The notes beneath the pieces were generated by a model. That model saw only the letters and a list, made by a program, of their open reading frames with translations, made no database searches and was not told the DNA's origin. Below, in pieces: positions 51,852 to 59,807 of a stretch of 64,000 bases of DNA. A program made the translations under genes and the position numbers. This DNA is from Butyricicoccus_B sp017886875 (lineage in GTDB: Bacteria; Bacillota; Clostridia; Oscillospirales; Butyricicoccaceae), in contig OZ007036.1 of assembly GCA_963931655.1 (NCBI GenBank), forward strand, positions 1,922,001 to 1,986,000. The letters run 5' to 3'. Within the stretch, counting starts at the first letter, position 1. Every line of letters begins with the position of its first letter.

Positions 51852-53598
51852 AGCGTTTACGACCACTTTTTGAATGTTTATTTCCTTTACCACGTCCATG
51901 ACCATGGCTAGGTGGTGTTCTATGACCGTTTCTATGATGATTTCTACCTGTTTGTGATGATTTTTTATTAGAAGAATGTCTTGCACCTTCTTGATACATT
52001 CGGATATCAGCATTAAATCCACCAACAGGCATACCCACCATATCTTTGACTATACGTTTTGATATTTCTTCTGGTACTTCTACAAGAGAGTAATCACCAA
52101 AACACTGAATTTTACCAATTCGCTTTCCAGAAATGCCAGTGCCTTCTGCAATCGCTGCAACAATATGATTAGGTGCTACTTTTTGATTTCGACCAACAGA
52201 AACTCTTAAACGTACACAGCCTTCCTTGAGTGCTGCAAGTGGCTTTTGTTTTTGCATTTTTGGTGCTTTAACCTCTGGAATTCTTGCCATTTCTTGAGTT
52301 AATAAATGCTCAAGTGCGGCTTCAGCAATTTGTTCATGTGAATAACCATTTTGACCAAGCTTTTCAAGTATAGAATGAACACAAAAACGCTGTTCACTAC
52401 CGTTTGCTTTTTCAAGCAGTACACCTTCAATTACATCACCTAAAGTTTGGCTACGCTGATTTGCAATAGTTTGATAATCTGGAAGTGGTAATTGCTCAAT
52501 TTTAGCTTTGGTAAAGCGTTCAATGCTACGCACAACAGCCGCTTGTCTTGGTCCATCTATAAGGGTATATGAGCAACCGCTTCTACCTGCACGACCAGTA
52601 CGACCAATTCTATGAATATAATATTCAAAATCTTGTGGAATATCAAAGTTATAAACAGTATCAACATCATCAACATCAATACCTCTTGCTGCTACATCAG
52701 TTGCAATAAGTATAGGCGTTCTGCCCGATTTAAAGCTATTCATAACAGCAGTACGCATATCCTGTTTCATATCGCCATGAAGTGCAGACGCTTGAAAACC
52801 ATGCTCACCAAGATATCTCACAAGCTCATCTACCATTTTTTTAGTGTTACAGAAAATAATAGATAATTTCGGCTGATGTGCATGAAGTAAAAGTGTTAAA
52901 GCTCGCTCTTTTTCACCTCTAGGCACTTCAGAATAATATTGCTTGATTGTATCCATTGTGCGTTCGGTTTGACTGCCTGCTTCAATAAGCACAGGCTCTT
53001 TTTGATATTCGCCTGTGATTTCCATAATTTCTGGTGGCATTGTTGCAGAAAACAGAATTGTTTGACGCTCATTAGGTGTGGACTGTAAAATAGTTTCTAT
53101 ATCCTCTCTAAAGCCCATATTTAACATTTCATCAGCTTCATCAAGAACTGCAATTTTAAGTCCTGTAAGGTCTAATGCATGTCTACGCATTAAATCCATA
53201 ACTCGCCCTGGAGTGCCAACTACAATTTCAATTCCACGCTTTAACTGTCTTATTTGGCTTGTTATTGGGTCACCGCCATAAACTGCAAGCACTCTAATTC
53301 CTTCTAAGTATTTGCATATTTTACGGATTTCGCCCTCTGCTTGTTGTGCAAGCTCACGAGTTGGGCATAAAATTAAAACCTGTGTTTCACCAGTTGGCTC
53401 GGTGCACATAACACTAGGCACACCAAAAGCCACAGTTTTACCTGTACCTGTATGACTTTTGCCAATTACATCTGGCCCTGCTAAAATTGCAGGAATTGCA
53501 CGAGCCTGTATTTCAGTTGGTGCGGAAAATCCCATATCTTTTAAAGCACGTAAAATAGGCTCAGAAAGGTTTAAATCGGAAAATGTCGTAATACTCAA
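51850..53598 (-). CDS. DEAD-box ATP-dependent RNA helicase (DeaD/CshA type)
   Basis: 582-residue helicase. Q motif FSDLNLSEPILRALKDMGF, motif I SHTGTGKT near residue 43, DEAD in VLDEADEMLNMGF near 150, SAT in LFSATMPPEIM near 183, and motif VI HRIGRTGRAGR near 325. A DbpA-type RNA-binding domain spans about 465-540, followed by a basic Arg/Lys/Gly/His tail. It probably remodels rRNA and mRNA, as cold-shock helicases do. The start is TTG at 53598, directly after AGGAGG; the reading to 53682 is a run-on. A promoter and hairpin lie in its leader. Confidence 0.92.
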   Translation of the reverse strand: MSITTFSDLNLSEPILRALKDMGFSAPTEIQARAIPAILAGPDVIGKSHTGTGKTVAFGVPSVMCTEPTGETQVLILCPTRELAQQAEGEIRKICKYLEGIRVLAVYGGDPITSQIRQLKRGIEIVVGTPGRVMDLMRRHALDLTGLKIAVLDEADEMLNMGFREDIETILQSTPNERQTILFSATMPPEIMEITGEYQKEPVLIEAGSQTERTMDTIKQYYSEVPRGEKERALTLLLHAHQPKLSIIFCNTKKMVDELVRYLGEHGFQASALHGDMKQDMRTAVMNSFKSGRTPILIATDVAARGIDVDDVDTVYNFDIPQDFEYYIHRIGRTGRAGRSGCSYTLIDGPRQAAVVRSIERFTKAKIEQLPLPDYQTIANQRSQTLGDVIEGVLLEKANGSEQRFCVHSILEKLGQNGYSHEQIAEAALEHLLTQEMARIPEVKAPKMQKQKPLAALKEGCVRLRVSVGRNQKVAPNHIVAAIAEGTGISGKRIGKIQCFGDYSLVEVPEEISKRIVKDMVGMPVGGFNADIRMYQEGARHSSNKKSSQTGRNHHRNGHRTPPSHGHGRGKGNKHSKSGRKR

Positions 53599-53666
53599 AT
53601 GAAACCTCCTAAAAATTAAAAGCGACACATATGCTGTGCCACCTAGATGTATAAAAAATCCAAATA

Positions 53667-53700
53667 AAAACGCAGGGAACATTGTGCGTCCCTGCGTTTT
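53667..53700 (-). terminator. Terminator-like hairpin in the helicase leader
   Basis: On the minus strand AAAACGCAGGGA pairs with TCCCTGCGTTTT (53689-53700 with 53667-53678), followed by a T. It lies 66 bases after the fabD stop, so it can end fabD. It also lies downstream of a promoter reading toward the helicase, so it can act as an attenuator. Confidence 0.75.
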
Positions 53701-53725
53701 GTAATGACTTGAAATGCACCAAATA

Positions 53726-53755
53726 AGTATATCACGATGATTGCGTGCAAGTCAA
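53726..53755 (-). promoter_or_regulatory. Promoter of the DEAD-box helicase
   Basis: On the minus strand TTGACT (53750-53755), an 18-bp spacer and TATACT (53726-53731). It lies between the fabD stop and the leader hairpin. Confidence 0.65.
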
Positions 53756-53765
53756 AGAAAAGGTT

Positions 53766-54689
53766 TTATTTTGCTGCACTTTCCACATTTTCCATGGTTT
53801 CAACAGGTAAAATGGAAAGTTCTTTGTCGATTTTTTTAGCAAAACCAATCAAGGTTTTACCAGTTCCGATTTCACAACCAGTTTTAAGACCAGCCTTGAT
53901 ACCATTTGACATAAGAGTTTTCCAGCGAACAGGTGAAATCATATGCTGTTCTAAATGTGCAGGCATATCATCTGTCTTTAGAATATCACCAGTTACATTG
54001 GTGTAAACAGGCATAGTTGGCTCATTAAACTTAATATCAGATAAAAATTCACGAAGTTCAGCAGCGGCTTCTTTAAGAAGTGGGGTGTGGAATGCACCAC
54101 TTACAGCAAGAGGTAAAGCTCTCCTTGCACCTGCCGCCTTACAAAGTTCAATAGCATCATTTAATGCTTGACGCTCACCAGCGATTACAAGCTGATTAGG
54201 ACAGTTATAGTTTACAGGAATAACAACACCACTTGTAACTTCAGCACATGCTTTTTCTACAACTTCATCATCAAGCCCTAAAATAGCAGCCATACCGCTG
54301 TCCATAGCGTCAGCAGCTTTTTGCATAACCTGTCCACGCTTACGGACAATTTTTATACCATCTTCAAGTGAAACGATGCCAGAGGCTGCAAGTGCGGTAT
54401 ATTCACCAAGAGAAAAACCAGCACAAGCAGAAAAACTAACTCCTGCTTCTTTTAATGCTGCATAAGCTGCCATTGAATGGGTGAAAATTGCAATCTGAGA
54501 GTTAACAGTTTTAGAAAGCTCCTCCATGCTGCTTTCAAAACAAAGTTTAGCAACATCAAGTCCTGCTGTATCTGATGCACATTCAAAAACCTCACGAGCT
54601 GCCTTACTTCCTTCATAAACTTCTTTGCCCATACCCTCATGCTGAGCACCCTGACCAGGGAAAAGTGCGAAACCATAGGTCATCGTCAA
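53766..54689 (-). CDS. fabD: Malonyl-CoA:ACP transacylase
   Basis: 307-residue enzyme loading malonyl groups from CoA to acyl carrier protein. It opens with LFPGQGAQHEGMGKE, the catalytic serine lies in GFSLGEYTALAASG near residue 90, and SGAFHTPLLKEAA near residue 201 carries the active-site His. The second codon and ribosome binding site (AGGAGG) are clear. It is separated from the rest of the fab cluster and transcribed divergently, sharing the promoter region with fabH. Confidence 0.96.
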   Translation of the reverse strand: MTMTYGFALFPGQGAQHEGMGKEVYEGSKAAREVFECASDTAGLDVAKLCFESSMEELSKTVNSQIAIFTHSMAAYAALKEAGVSFSACAGFSLGEYTALAASGIVSLEDGIKIVRKRGQVMQKAADAMDSGMAAILGLDDEVVEKACAEVTSGVVIPVNYNCPNQLVIAGERQALNDAIELCKAAGARRALPLAVSGAFHTPLLKEAAAELREFLSDIKFNEPTMPVYTNVTGDILKTDDMPAHLEQHMISPVRWKTLMSNGIKAGLKTGCEIGTGKTLIGFAKKIDKELSILPVETMENVESAAK

Positions 54690-54778
54690 AATCCTCCTAA
54701 AAAGACTAAAAAAGTATATTTATGTACAAAGTTTCTCAGTTAGCAATATGTATCTTTGCATAGATATATAGGAAACTA

Positions 54779-54807
54779 TTGACATATAGATATGGCTTTA
54801 TTATAAT
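54779..54807 (+). promoter_or_regulatory. Sigma-A promoter of the fabH operon
   Basis: Perfect consensus: TTGACA 54779-54784, a 17-bp spacer, TATAAT 54802-54807. Its -10 overlaps that of the opposed fabD promoter. Confidence 0.88.
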
Positions 54808-54828
54808 ATTAGCGAGTTACTTTGTCAA
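54800..54828 (-). promoter_or_regulatory. Sigma-A promoter of fabD
   Basis: On the minus strand TTGACA (54823-54828), a 17-bp spacer and TATAAT (54800-54805). The two -10 elements share the palindromic ATTATAAT. Confidence 0.85.
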
Positions 54829-54834
54829 TCAAAC
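54818..54834. promoter_or_regulatory. FabT-like operator at the fabD/fabH promoter
   Basis: TACTTTGTCAATCAAAC contains the inverted repeat TTTG-N5-CAAA and overlaps the fabD -35 while lying just after the fabH start point. It matches the site at the fabT promoter at 14 of 17 positions. FabT boxes in other Firmicutes are of this TTTG/CAAA type. Assignment is by sequence only. Confidence 0.6.
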
Positions 54835-54942
54835 CTACTTATTTGGGCGATTATACCCCACATTGGTTGGACGAGGTTTTATTTTTTAGTATTTTAGTTA
54901 GGCTTTCAAAATAATTGCGGATCTGACAGGAGGTCGAGCAAA

Positions 54943-55923
54943 ATTTTTAGCAAGATTATTGGAATGGGTGCCTATACACCAGAGTACCGTCTGACAAATA
55001 GCAGATTGGAACAGCTGGTTGATACCAGTGATGAATGGATTGTAAAAAGAACAGGTATCCGTGAGCGTAGAATAGCTCAAAATGAAACAACATGGCAAAT
55101 GGCTCTTTCAGCAGCTGAAAAAGCATTAAATGATGCCAAAATATCAGGTGAAGAACTTGATTTAATAGTTGTAAGCACTGTAACACCAGATAGCTATACA
55201 CCAACTGTCGCTTGTGTTCTTCAGGACAAGCTCGGTGCTAAATATGCTATGGCTTATGATATGAATGCAGCTTGTTCTGGCTTTGTATATGCAACAGATG
55301 TTGCTGATAGTTATATTAAAGCGGGCAAGGCGAAAAATGTGCTTGTCGTTTCTGTAGAACGTCTTAGCAGTATTATTGATTATACTGATAGGTCAACTTG
55401 TGTTATCTTTGGTGATGGTGCAGGTGCAGCCGTTTATACTGCAAGTGAGGAAAAATGTGGCATACTTTCCACATATATGCGTGCTGAAGGTGCATTAGGT
55501 CATTCACTTTTTGCTGGTGCTCTGCCAGCAGAGCAAGACCCAATTACAGGCGATAGAAAAGTTGATGAAAAACGTCGTTTTCTAAAAATGGCAGGCAGTG
55601 AAGTATTTAGATTTACTGCAAATGCTGTGCCTGATTCTATTGATAATTCGCTTAAACGTGCAGGCTTAAACGCTTCAGATATTGACTGGTTTGTGCTTCA
55701 TCAAGCAAATCTTCGTATTCTTAAAATGGTTGCTGAAAGATATGGTCTTGATAAAGAAAAGGTTTATGTAAATATTGACCGTTTCGGTAACACTTCTTCG
55801 GCCTCCATTCCTATTTGTTTAGCAGAAATGAAAGAAAAAGGTCTTTTAAAATCAGGTCAGAAAATTTTAATTAGTGGATTTGGCGGCGGACTTACTTATG
55901 GTGCAGCCGTAATTGAATTATAA
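54943..55923 (+). CDS. fabH: Beta-ketoacyl-ACP synthase III, probable AUU start
   Basis: 326-residue initiating condensing enzyme of fatty acid synthesis. The Cys-His-Asn triad is visible in DMNAACSGFVYA, WFVLHQANLRI and RFGNTSSASIP, and SDEWIVKRTGIRERRI is the usual N-terminal signature. The first ATG (54964) is 29 bases after the only ribosome binding site (AGGAGGT, 54928-54934), whereas ATT at 54943 is 8 bases after it. From ATT the protein reads FSKIIGMGAYTPE, aligning residue for residue with E. coli FabH MYTKIIGTGSYLPE. I therefore annotate the start at ATT; ATG 54964 would lose seven residues of the first strand. Confidence 0.9.
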   Translation: MFSKIIGMGAYTPEYRLTNSRLEQLVDTSDEWIVKRTGIRERRIAQNETTWQMALSAAEKALNDAKISGEELDLIVVSTVTPDSYTPTVACVLQDKLGAKYAMAYDMNAACSGFVYATDVADSYIKAGKAKNVLVVSVERLSSIIDYTDRSTCVIFGDGAGAAVYTASEEKCGILSTYMRAEGALGHSLFAGALPAEQDPITGDRKVDEKRRFLKMAGSEVFRFTANAVPDSIDNSLKRAGLNASDIDWFVLHQANLRILKMVAERYGLDKEKVYVNIDRFGNTSSASIPICLAEMKEKGLLKSGQKILISGFGGGLTYGAAVIEL

Positions 55924-55943
55924 AATAAAGGGGTAAGTTGTAT

Positions 55944-56891
55944 ATGAAAACCAAAATTACCGAACTACTTGGAATTGAATATCCAGTTATTCAAGGTGCT
56001 ATGGCTTGGATTGGTGATGGTGGACTTGCTGCAGCAGTAAGTGAAGCTGGCGGTCTTGGTATTATCTCAGGTGGTGCAGCACCAGCTGAATACATAAAAG
56101 AACAAATTCATAGAGCAAGAAGTATTACTAAAAAGCCTATCGGTTTAAATATTATGCTTTTAAGCCCTAATGCAGATGATTTAGCTCAACTTGCAATAGA
56201 TGAAAAAATCGAGGTTATTACAACTGGTGCAGGTAACCCAGGCAAATATATGGAAAAATGGAAGGCTGCTAATATCAAGGTTATGCCTGTTGTAGCTTCT
56301 GTTGCACTTGCAAAGCGTATGGAAAGAGCGGGTGCTGATGCGGTTATCGCTGAAGGCACTGAGTCTGGTGGTCATATCGGTGAAACTACTACAATGGCAC
56401 TGCTTCCACAGGTTGTTGATGGTGTATCAATTCCTGTTATTGGTGCTGGCGGTTGTGCTGATGGTCGTGGTATGGCAGCGATGATGATGCTTGGTGCTGA
56501 GGGCGTTCAGTGCGGTACTATCTTCCTAAGTGCAGAGGAATGCCCAATTTCTGATAAATATAGAGAGCTTATTTTAAAGGCTAGTGATATTTCAACCGTT
56601 GTTACTGGTAGACCAAGCGGTCACCCAGTAAGAGCTATTAAAACTCCTCTTGCTCGTAAATGTATGCAGCTTGAAAAATTCCCAACTAATGAGTCTCTTG
56701 AGGAACTAGAAGCTGCTACCGCTGGTGCACTTCGCAAGGCTGTACAAGATGGTAACTATGAGGAAGGCACATTTATGTCTGGTCAGATTGCAGGTCTTGT
56801 AAATGAAAAGTCTAATTGCCATGATATCGTTCGTAAAATCACAAATGGAGCAGAAGAACTTCTAAAAAATGCTGCTTCTCGTATCGGATAA
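55944..56891 (+). CDS. fabK: Enoyl-ACP reductase II (FMN-dependent)
   Basis: 315-residue FMN/NADH enoyl reductase that completes each elongation cycle; FabK is the triclosan-insensitive alternative to FabI. The family start LGIEYPVIQGAMAWIGDGGLAAA-type sequence is visible, with GGLGIISGG near 37, AEGTESGGHIGE near 139, VIGAGGCADGRGMAAMMMLGA near 170 and a C-terminal GQIAGLVN segment. The ATG at 55944 is chosen because AAGGGG lies ten bases before it; a TTG six bases earlier is too close. No fabI is in the window. Confidence 0.94.
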   Translation: MKTKITELLGIEYPVIQGAMAWIGDGGLAAAVSEAGGLGIISGGAAPAEYIKEQIHRARSITKKPIGLNIMLLSPNADDLAQLAIDEKIEVITTGAGNPGKYMEKWKAANIKVMPVVASVALAKRMERAGADAVIAEGTESGGHIGETTTMALLPQVVDGVSIPVIGAGGCADGRGMAAMMMLGAEGVQCGTIFLSAEECPISDKYRELILKASDISTVVTGRPSGHPVRAIKTPLARKCMQLEKFPTNESLEELEAATAGALRKAVQDGNYEEGTFMSGQIAGLVNEKSNCHDIVRKITNGAEELLKNAASRIG

Positions 56892-56901
56892 GGAGAAATT
56901 T

Positions 56902-57630
56902 ATGTCAGTTGCAGTTGTAACAGGTGGCTCTCGTGGTATCGGTGCCGCAATAGCAAAGCGTCTTGCAAAAGATGGTTATGATGTTGTAATTAACTGTGCA
57001 TCTTCAGTAGAAAAGGCTGAAAATGTTGCAAAAGAATGTCGTGAATTTGGTGTAAAAGCTGTGGCAATGCAGTGGGACGTGTCCGACCATGCAGCTTGTA
57101 AACAGGCACTAGATAAAATTAAAGAGGATATGGGCGTGCCATATGTTCTTGTAAATAATGCAGGTATCACTAAAGACGGGCTTATGGTTCGTATGAAGGA
57201 AGAACAATTTGATGATGTTATAAGAATTAACCTAAAGGGTGCTTATAATATGCTTCAGTTGTGCGGTAGCATGATGATGCGTGCTAAACAAGGTAAAATT
57301 ATCAATATTTCATCAGTTTCTGGTATCGCTGGCAATATGGGACAGATTAACTATTGTGCAGCTAAAGCAGGGTTAATTGGTATGACTAAAACCGCTGCAA
57401 AGGAACTAGGTGCAAGAGGCATTACTGTAAATGCAGTAGCTCCAGGGTTTATTGATACTGATATGACAGCTATTTTAAGTGATGATGTCAAAGAGGGTGC
57501 AAAAAAGCAAATTTCACTTGGCAGATTTGGCAAGCCAGAAGAAATTGCAGCAGCAGTTGCATTCCTTGCATCTGATGAAGCTTCATTCATCACAGGTCAG
57601 ACACTTGTTGTGGACGGCGGTATGATTTAA
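56902..57630 (+). CDS. fabG: 3-oxoacyl-ACP reductase
   Basis: 242-residue short-chain dehydrogenase using NADPH. Cofactor loop TGGSRGIGAAIA near residue 7, NNAGITKDGLMVRM near 84, catalytic Ser in NISSVSGI near 136 and the Tyr-Lys pair in NYCAAKAGLIG near 149; the end is GQTLVVDGGMI. The ATG at 56902 follows AAGGAG; the longer reading begins inside fabK. It lies in order between fabK and fabF. Confidence 0.97.
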   Translation: MSVAVVTGGSRGIGAAIAKRLAKDGYDVVINCASSVEKAENVAKECREFGVKAVAMQWDVSDHAACKQALDKIKEDMGVPYVLVNNAGITKDGLMVRMKEEQFDDVIRINLKGAYNMLQLCGSMMMRAKQGKIINISSVSGIAGNMGQINYCAAKAGLIGMTKTAAKELGARGITVNAVAPGFIDTDMTAILSDDVKEGAKKQISLGRFGKPEEIAAAVAFLASDEASFITGQTLVVDGGMI

Positions 57631-57645
57631 GGAGGATTTACCAGA

Positions 57646-58875
57646 ATGGAAAAAGTAGTAGTTACAGGTATGGGTGCTGTTACCCCTGTTGGTAACGATG
57701 TTGATAGCTTTTGGCAGTCCTTAAAGGCTGGTAAATGCGGAATTGATAAAATCACCCGTTTTGATACAACTGATTTTAAGGTAAAATTAGCAGCAGAATT
57801 AAAAGATTTTGATGTTACAAAATATGTTGATAAACGTGAAGCTCGCAGAATGGACGCAAACTGTCATTTTGCACTCGCAGCAGCTCAACAGGCAGTAGAC
57901 CAAGCAGGCTTAAAAGAAGGAAACTTTGACCCATTTAGAACAGGTGTTATCTTTGGTTCTGGTGTGGGTGGTCTGCATATTGCAGAAGAAGAAATTGTAA
58001 AGCTTGAGCATAAAGGTCCTAGCAGAGTTTCACCTCTTGCTATTCCAGAAATGATTGCTAATATGGCGGCTGCTTATATTTCCATGCGTTTTGGATTTAA
58101 AGGCGAAAACTATTGTCCTGTTTCCGCATGTGCAACTGGTAACCATGCAATCGGTGAGGCTATGAGAGCTATTCGACATGGTTATCAAGATGTTGTTATT
58201 TGTGGCGGTACTGAAAATGCTATTATTCCTATCTCTATGGCAGGTTTCCAAAATATGAAGGCTGTTCATACAGGTGATGACCCAGCATGTGCATCTGTGC
58301 CTTTTGATGCTAGACGTTCAGGCTTTGTTATGGGTGAGGGTGCAGGCTGTCTTGTGCTTGAAAGTTTATCTCATGCTAAAGCTCGTGGTGCAACTATACT
58401 TGCTGAGGTTGCAGGCTATGCTGCAAGCGGTGACGCTTACCATATCACTAGCCCAGACCCAGAAGGCGAGGCGGCAGCTCGTGCAATTTTAGGTGCAATT
58501 ACAGATGCTGGTTTAACTCCTGCTGATGTAGATTATATCAATGCACATGGTACTTCTACACCAATCAATGAAAAATATGAAACCATTGCTATTAAAAAAG
58601 CATTTGGTGATGAAGCTTATAATGTAAATATATCTTCTACTAAGTCTATGACTGGTCATTTACTTGGTGCAGCTGCTGCTATTGAAGCTATAGCTTGTAT
58701 TTGTGCTATAAATGATGGTATTATTCCGCCGACAATCGGATATGTAGAAAAAGACCCAGATTGTGATTTGAATATCACTCCAAATAAGGCAGTAGAAAAG
58801 AATGTAAATGTTGCTATTTCAAACGCTCTTGGCTTTGGCGGTCATAACGCTACTGTACTGTTTAAGAAGGTGTAA
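57646..58875 (+). CDS. fabF: Beta-ketoacyl-ACP synthase II
   Basis: 409-residue elongation condensing enzyme. Catalytic Cys lies in CPVSACATGNHAIGEAMRAI near residue 163, the two His in NAHGTSTPINEKYE near 302 and TKSMTGHLLGAAAAIEAI near 336. It opens VVVTGMGAVTPVGNDVDSFW. The ATG follows AAGGAGGA. It is coupled to fabG (15 bases) and accB (3 bases). Confidence 0.97.
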   Translation: MEKVVVTGMGAVTPVGNDVDSFWQSLKAGKCGIDKITRFDTTDFKVKLAAELKDFDVTKYVDKREARRMDANCHFALAAAQQAVDQAGLKEGNFDPFRTGVIFGSGVGGLHIAEEEIVKLEHKGPSRVSPLAIPEMIANMAAAYISMRFGFKGENYCPVSACATGNHAIGEAMRAIRHGYQDVVICGGTENAIIPISMAGFQNMKAVHTGDDPACASVPFDARRSGFVMGEGAGCLVLESLSHAKARGATILAEVAGYAASGDAYHITSPDPEGEAAARAILGAITDAGLTPADVDYINAHGTSTPINEKYETIAIKKAFGDEAYNVNISSTKSMTGHLLGAAAAIEAIACICAINDGIIPPTIGYVEKDPDCDLNITPNKAVEKNVNVAISNALGFGGHNATVLFKKV

Positions 58876-58878
58876 GTT

Positions 58879-59352
58879 ATGGAATTAAATGAAATCAAAG
58901 ATATTGCCATTGAGCTTATGGACGCTGTAAAATCAAAAGGACTTGCAGAACTGTCCATTGATACTAAGTATGTAAAAATTAAAATTAGGGGTAATGAACC
59001 AGCTCCAGTTGTAGTTGCAGCACCTGCAGCCGCTGCTCCAGCGGCTGCACCAGTGCCAGCGCCTTCTTCTGTACCACAGGCAGCAGCTCCTGCTGCTCCT
59101 GCAGAAGAAGAAATCGTTGGTACAAAAGTAACTGCTCCACTTGTTGGCACATTTTATTCAACTCCATCTCCAGATGAACCTCCTTTTATTGAGGTTGGTC
59201 AATCTGTTAAAAAGGGCGACACCCTGTTTATTATAGAGGCTATGAAAACTATGAATGAAATTGTAGCTCCTTGTGATGGTACAGTAAGCCGTATTATGGC
59301 TCAGTCAGGTGATATGGTTGAATATGACCAGACTATTGTTGTAATCGTTTAA
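58879..59352 (+). CDS. accB: Biotin carboxyl carrier protein of acetyl-CoA carboxylase
   Basis: 157 residues: an N-terminal helical domain (ELNEIKDIAIELMDAVKSK), a long Ala/Pro linker (about 43-80), and a C-terminal biotinyl domain. The biotin lysine sits in IIEAMKTMNEI near residue 122, where Thr replaces the common Leu. The linker explains the Ala/Pro-rich run, as in other BCCPs. It begins three bases after the fabF stop and precedes fabZ. Confidence 0.96.
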   Translation: MELNEIKDIAIELMDAVKSKGLAELSIDTKYVKIKIRGNEPAPVVVAAPAAAAPAAAPVPAPSSVPQAAAPAAPAEEEIVGTKVTAPLVGTFYSTPSPDEPPFIEVGQSVKKGDTLFIIEAMKTMNEIVAPCDGTVSRIMAQSGDMVEYDQTIVVIV

Positions 59353-59368
59353 TAGGAGGGTACATAAA

Positions 59369-59791
59369 ATGCTTAATAAAGAACAAATTATGGAGATTTT
59401 ACCTCATAGACCTCCAATGCTTCTTGTAGATGAGATTATTGAAATGGACGAAGAACATGCTGTTGGCACTCTGCACTTAACTGGTGATGAGTTTTTCTTC
59501 CAAGGTCATTTTCCAAATAATCCAATTATGCCAGCTGTTTTCCGCTTAGAGGCACTCGCTCAAGTTGGTGGTGTTGCACTTTTAAGCATACCTGAATTTA
59601 GAGGTAAGACCGCTGTTTACACTGGTATTGACAATGCAAAGTTCCGTTCTATGGTAAAGCCAGGAGATACACTGCGTATGGAAATTAAATTTGTAAAGCG
59701 TCGTGGTAAGTTGGCTGTAGCTCAAGGCGTAGCTTATGTTGGCGATGAAAAAGCCGCAGAAGCTGAAATTAAATGTATGGTTGTTGACTAA
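59369..59791 (+). CDS. fabZ: 3-hydroxyacyl-ACP dehydratase
   Basis: 140-residue hot-dog dehydratase. The motif LPHRPPMLLVDEI near residue 11 is followed by the active-site His in QGHFPNNPIMPAV near residue 49 and the acid in EALAQVGG near residue 63. It is the only dehydratase in the window; no fabA or fabM is seen, so unsaturation must come from elsewhere if at all. The ATG follows TAGGAGGGT. Coupled between accB and accC. Confidence 0.96.
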   Translation: MLNKEQIMEILPHRPPMLLVDEIIEMDEEHAVGTLHLTGDEFFFQGHFPNNPIMPAVFRLEALAQVGGVALLSIPEFRGKTAVYTGIDNAKFRSMVKPGDTLRMEIKFVKRRGKLAVAQGVAYVGDEKAAEAEIKCMVVD

Positions 59792-59807
59792 TGCAGGGGG
59801 CAAATTT

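Noticed and set aside
53599..53682. 28-residue N-terminal extension of the DEAD-box helicase
   Set aside because: It runs through the leader toward the terminator hairpin and lacks a ribosome binding site; the Q motif begins right after the TTG at 53598.
58842..59150. Ala/Gly-rich minus-strand ORF over accB
   Set aside because: Product of the Ala/Pro linker of BCCP read backwards; no ribosome binding site.
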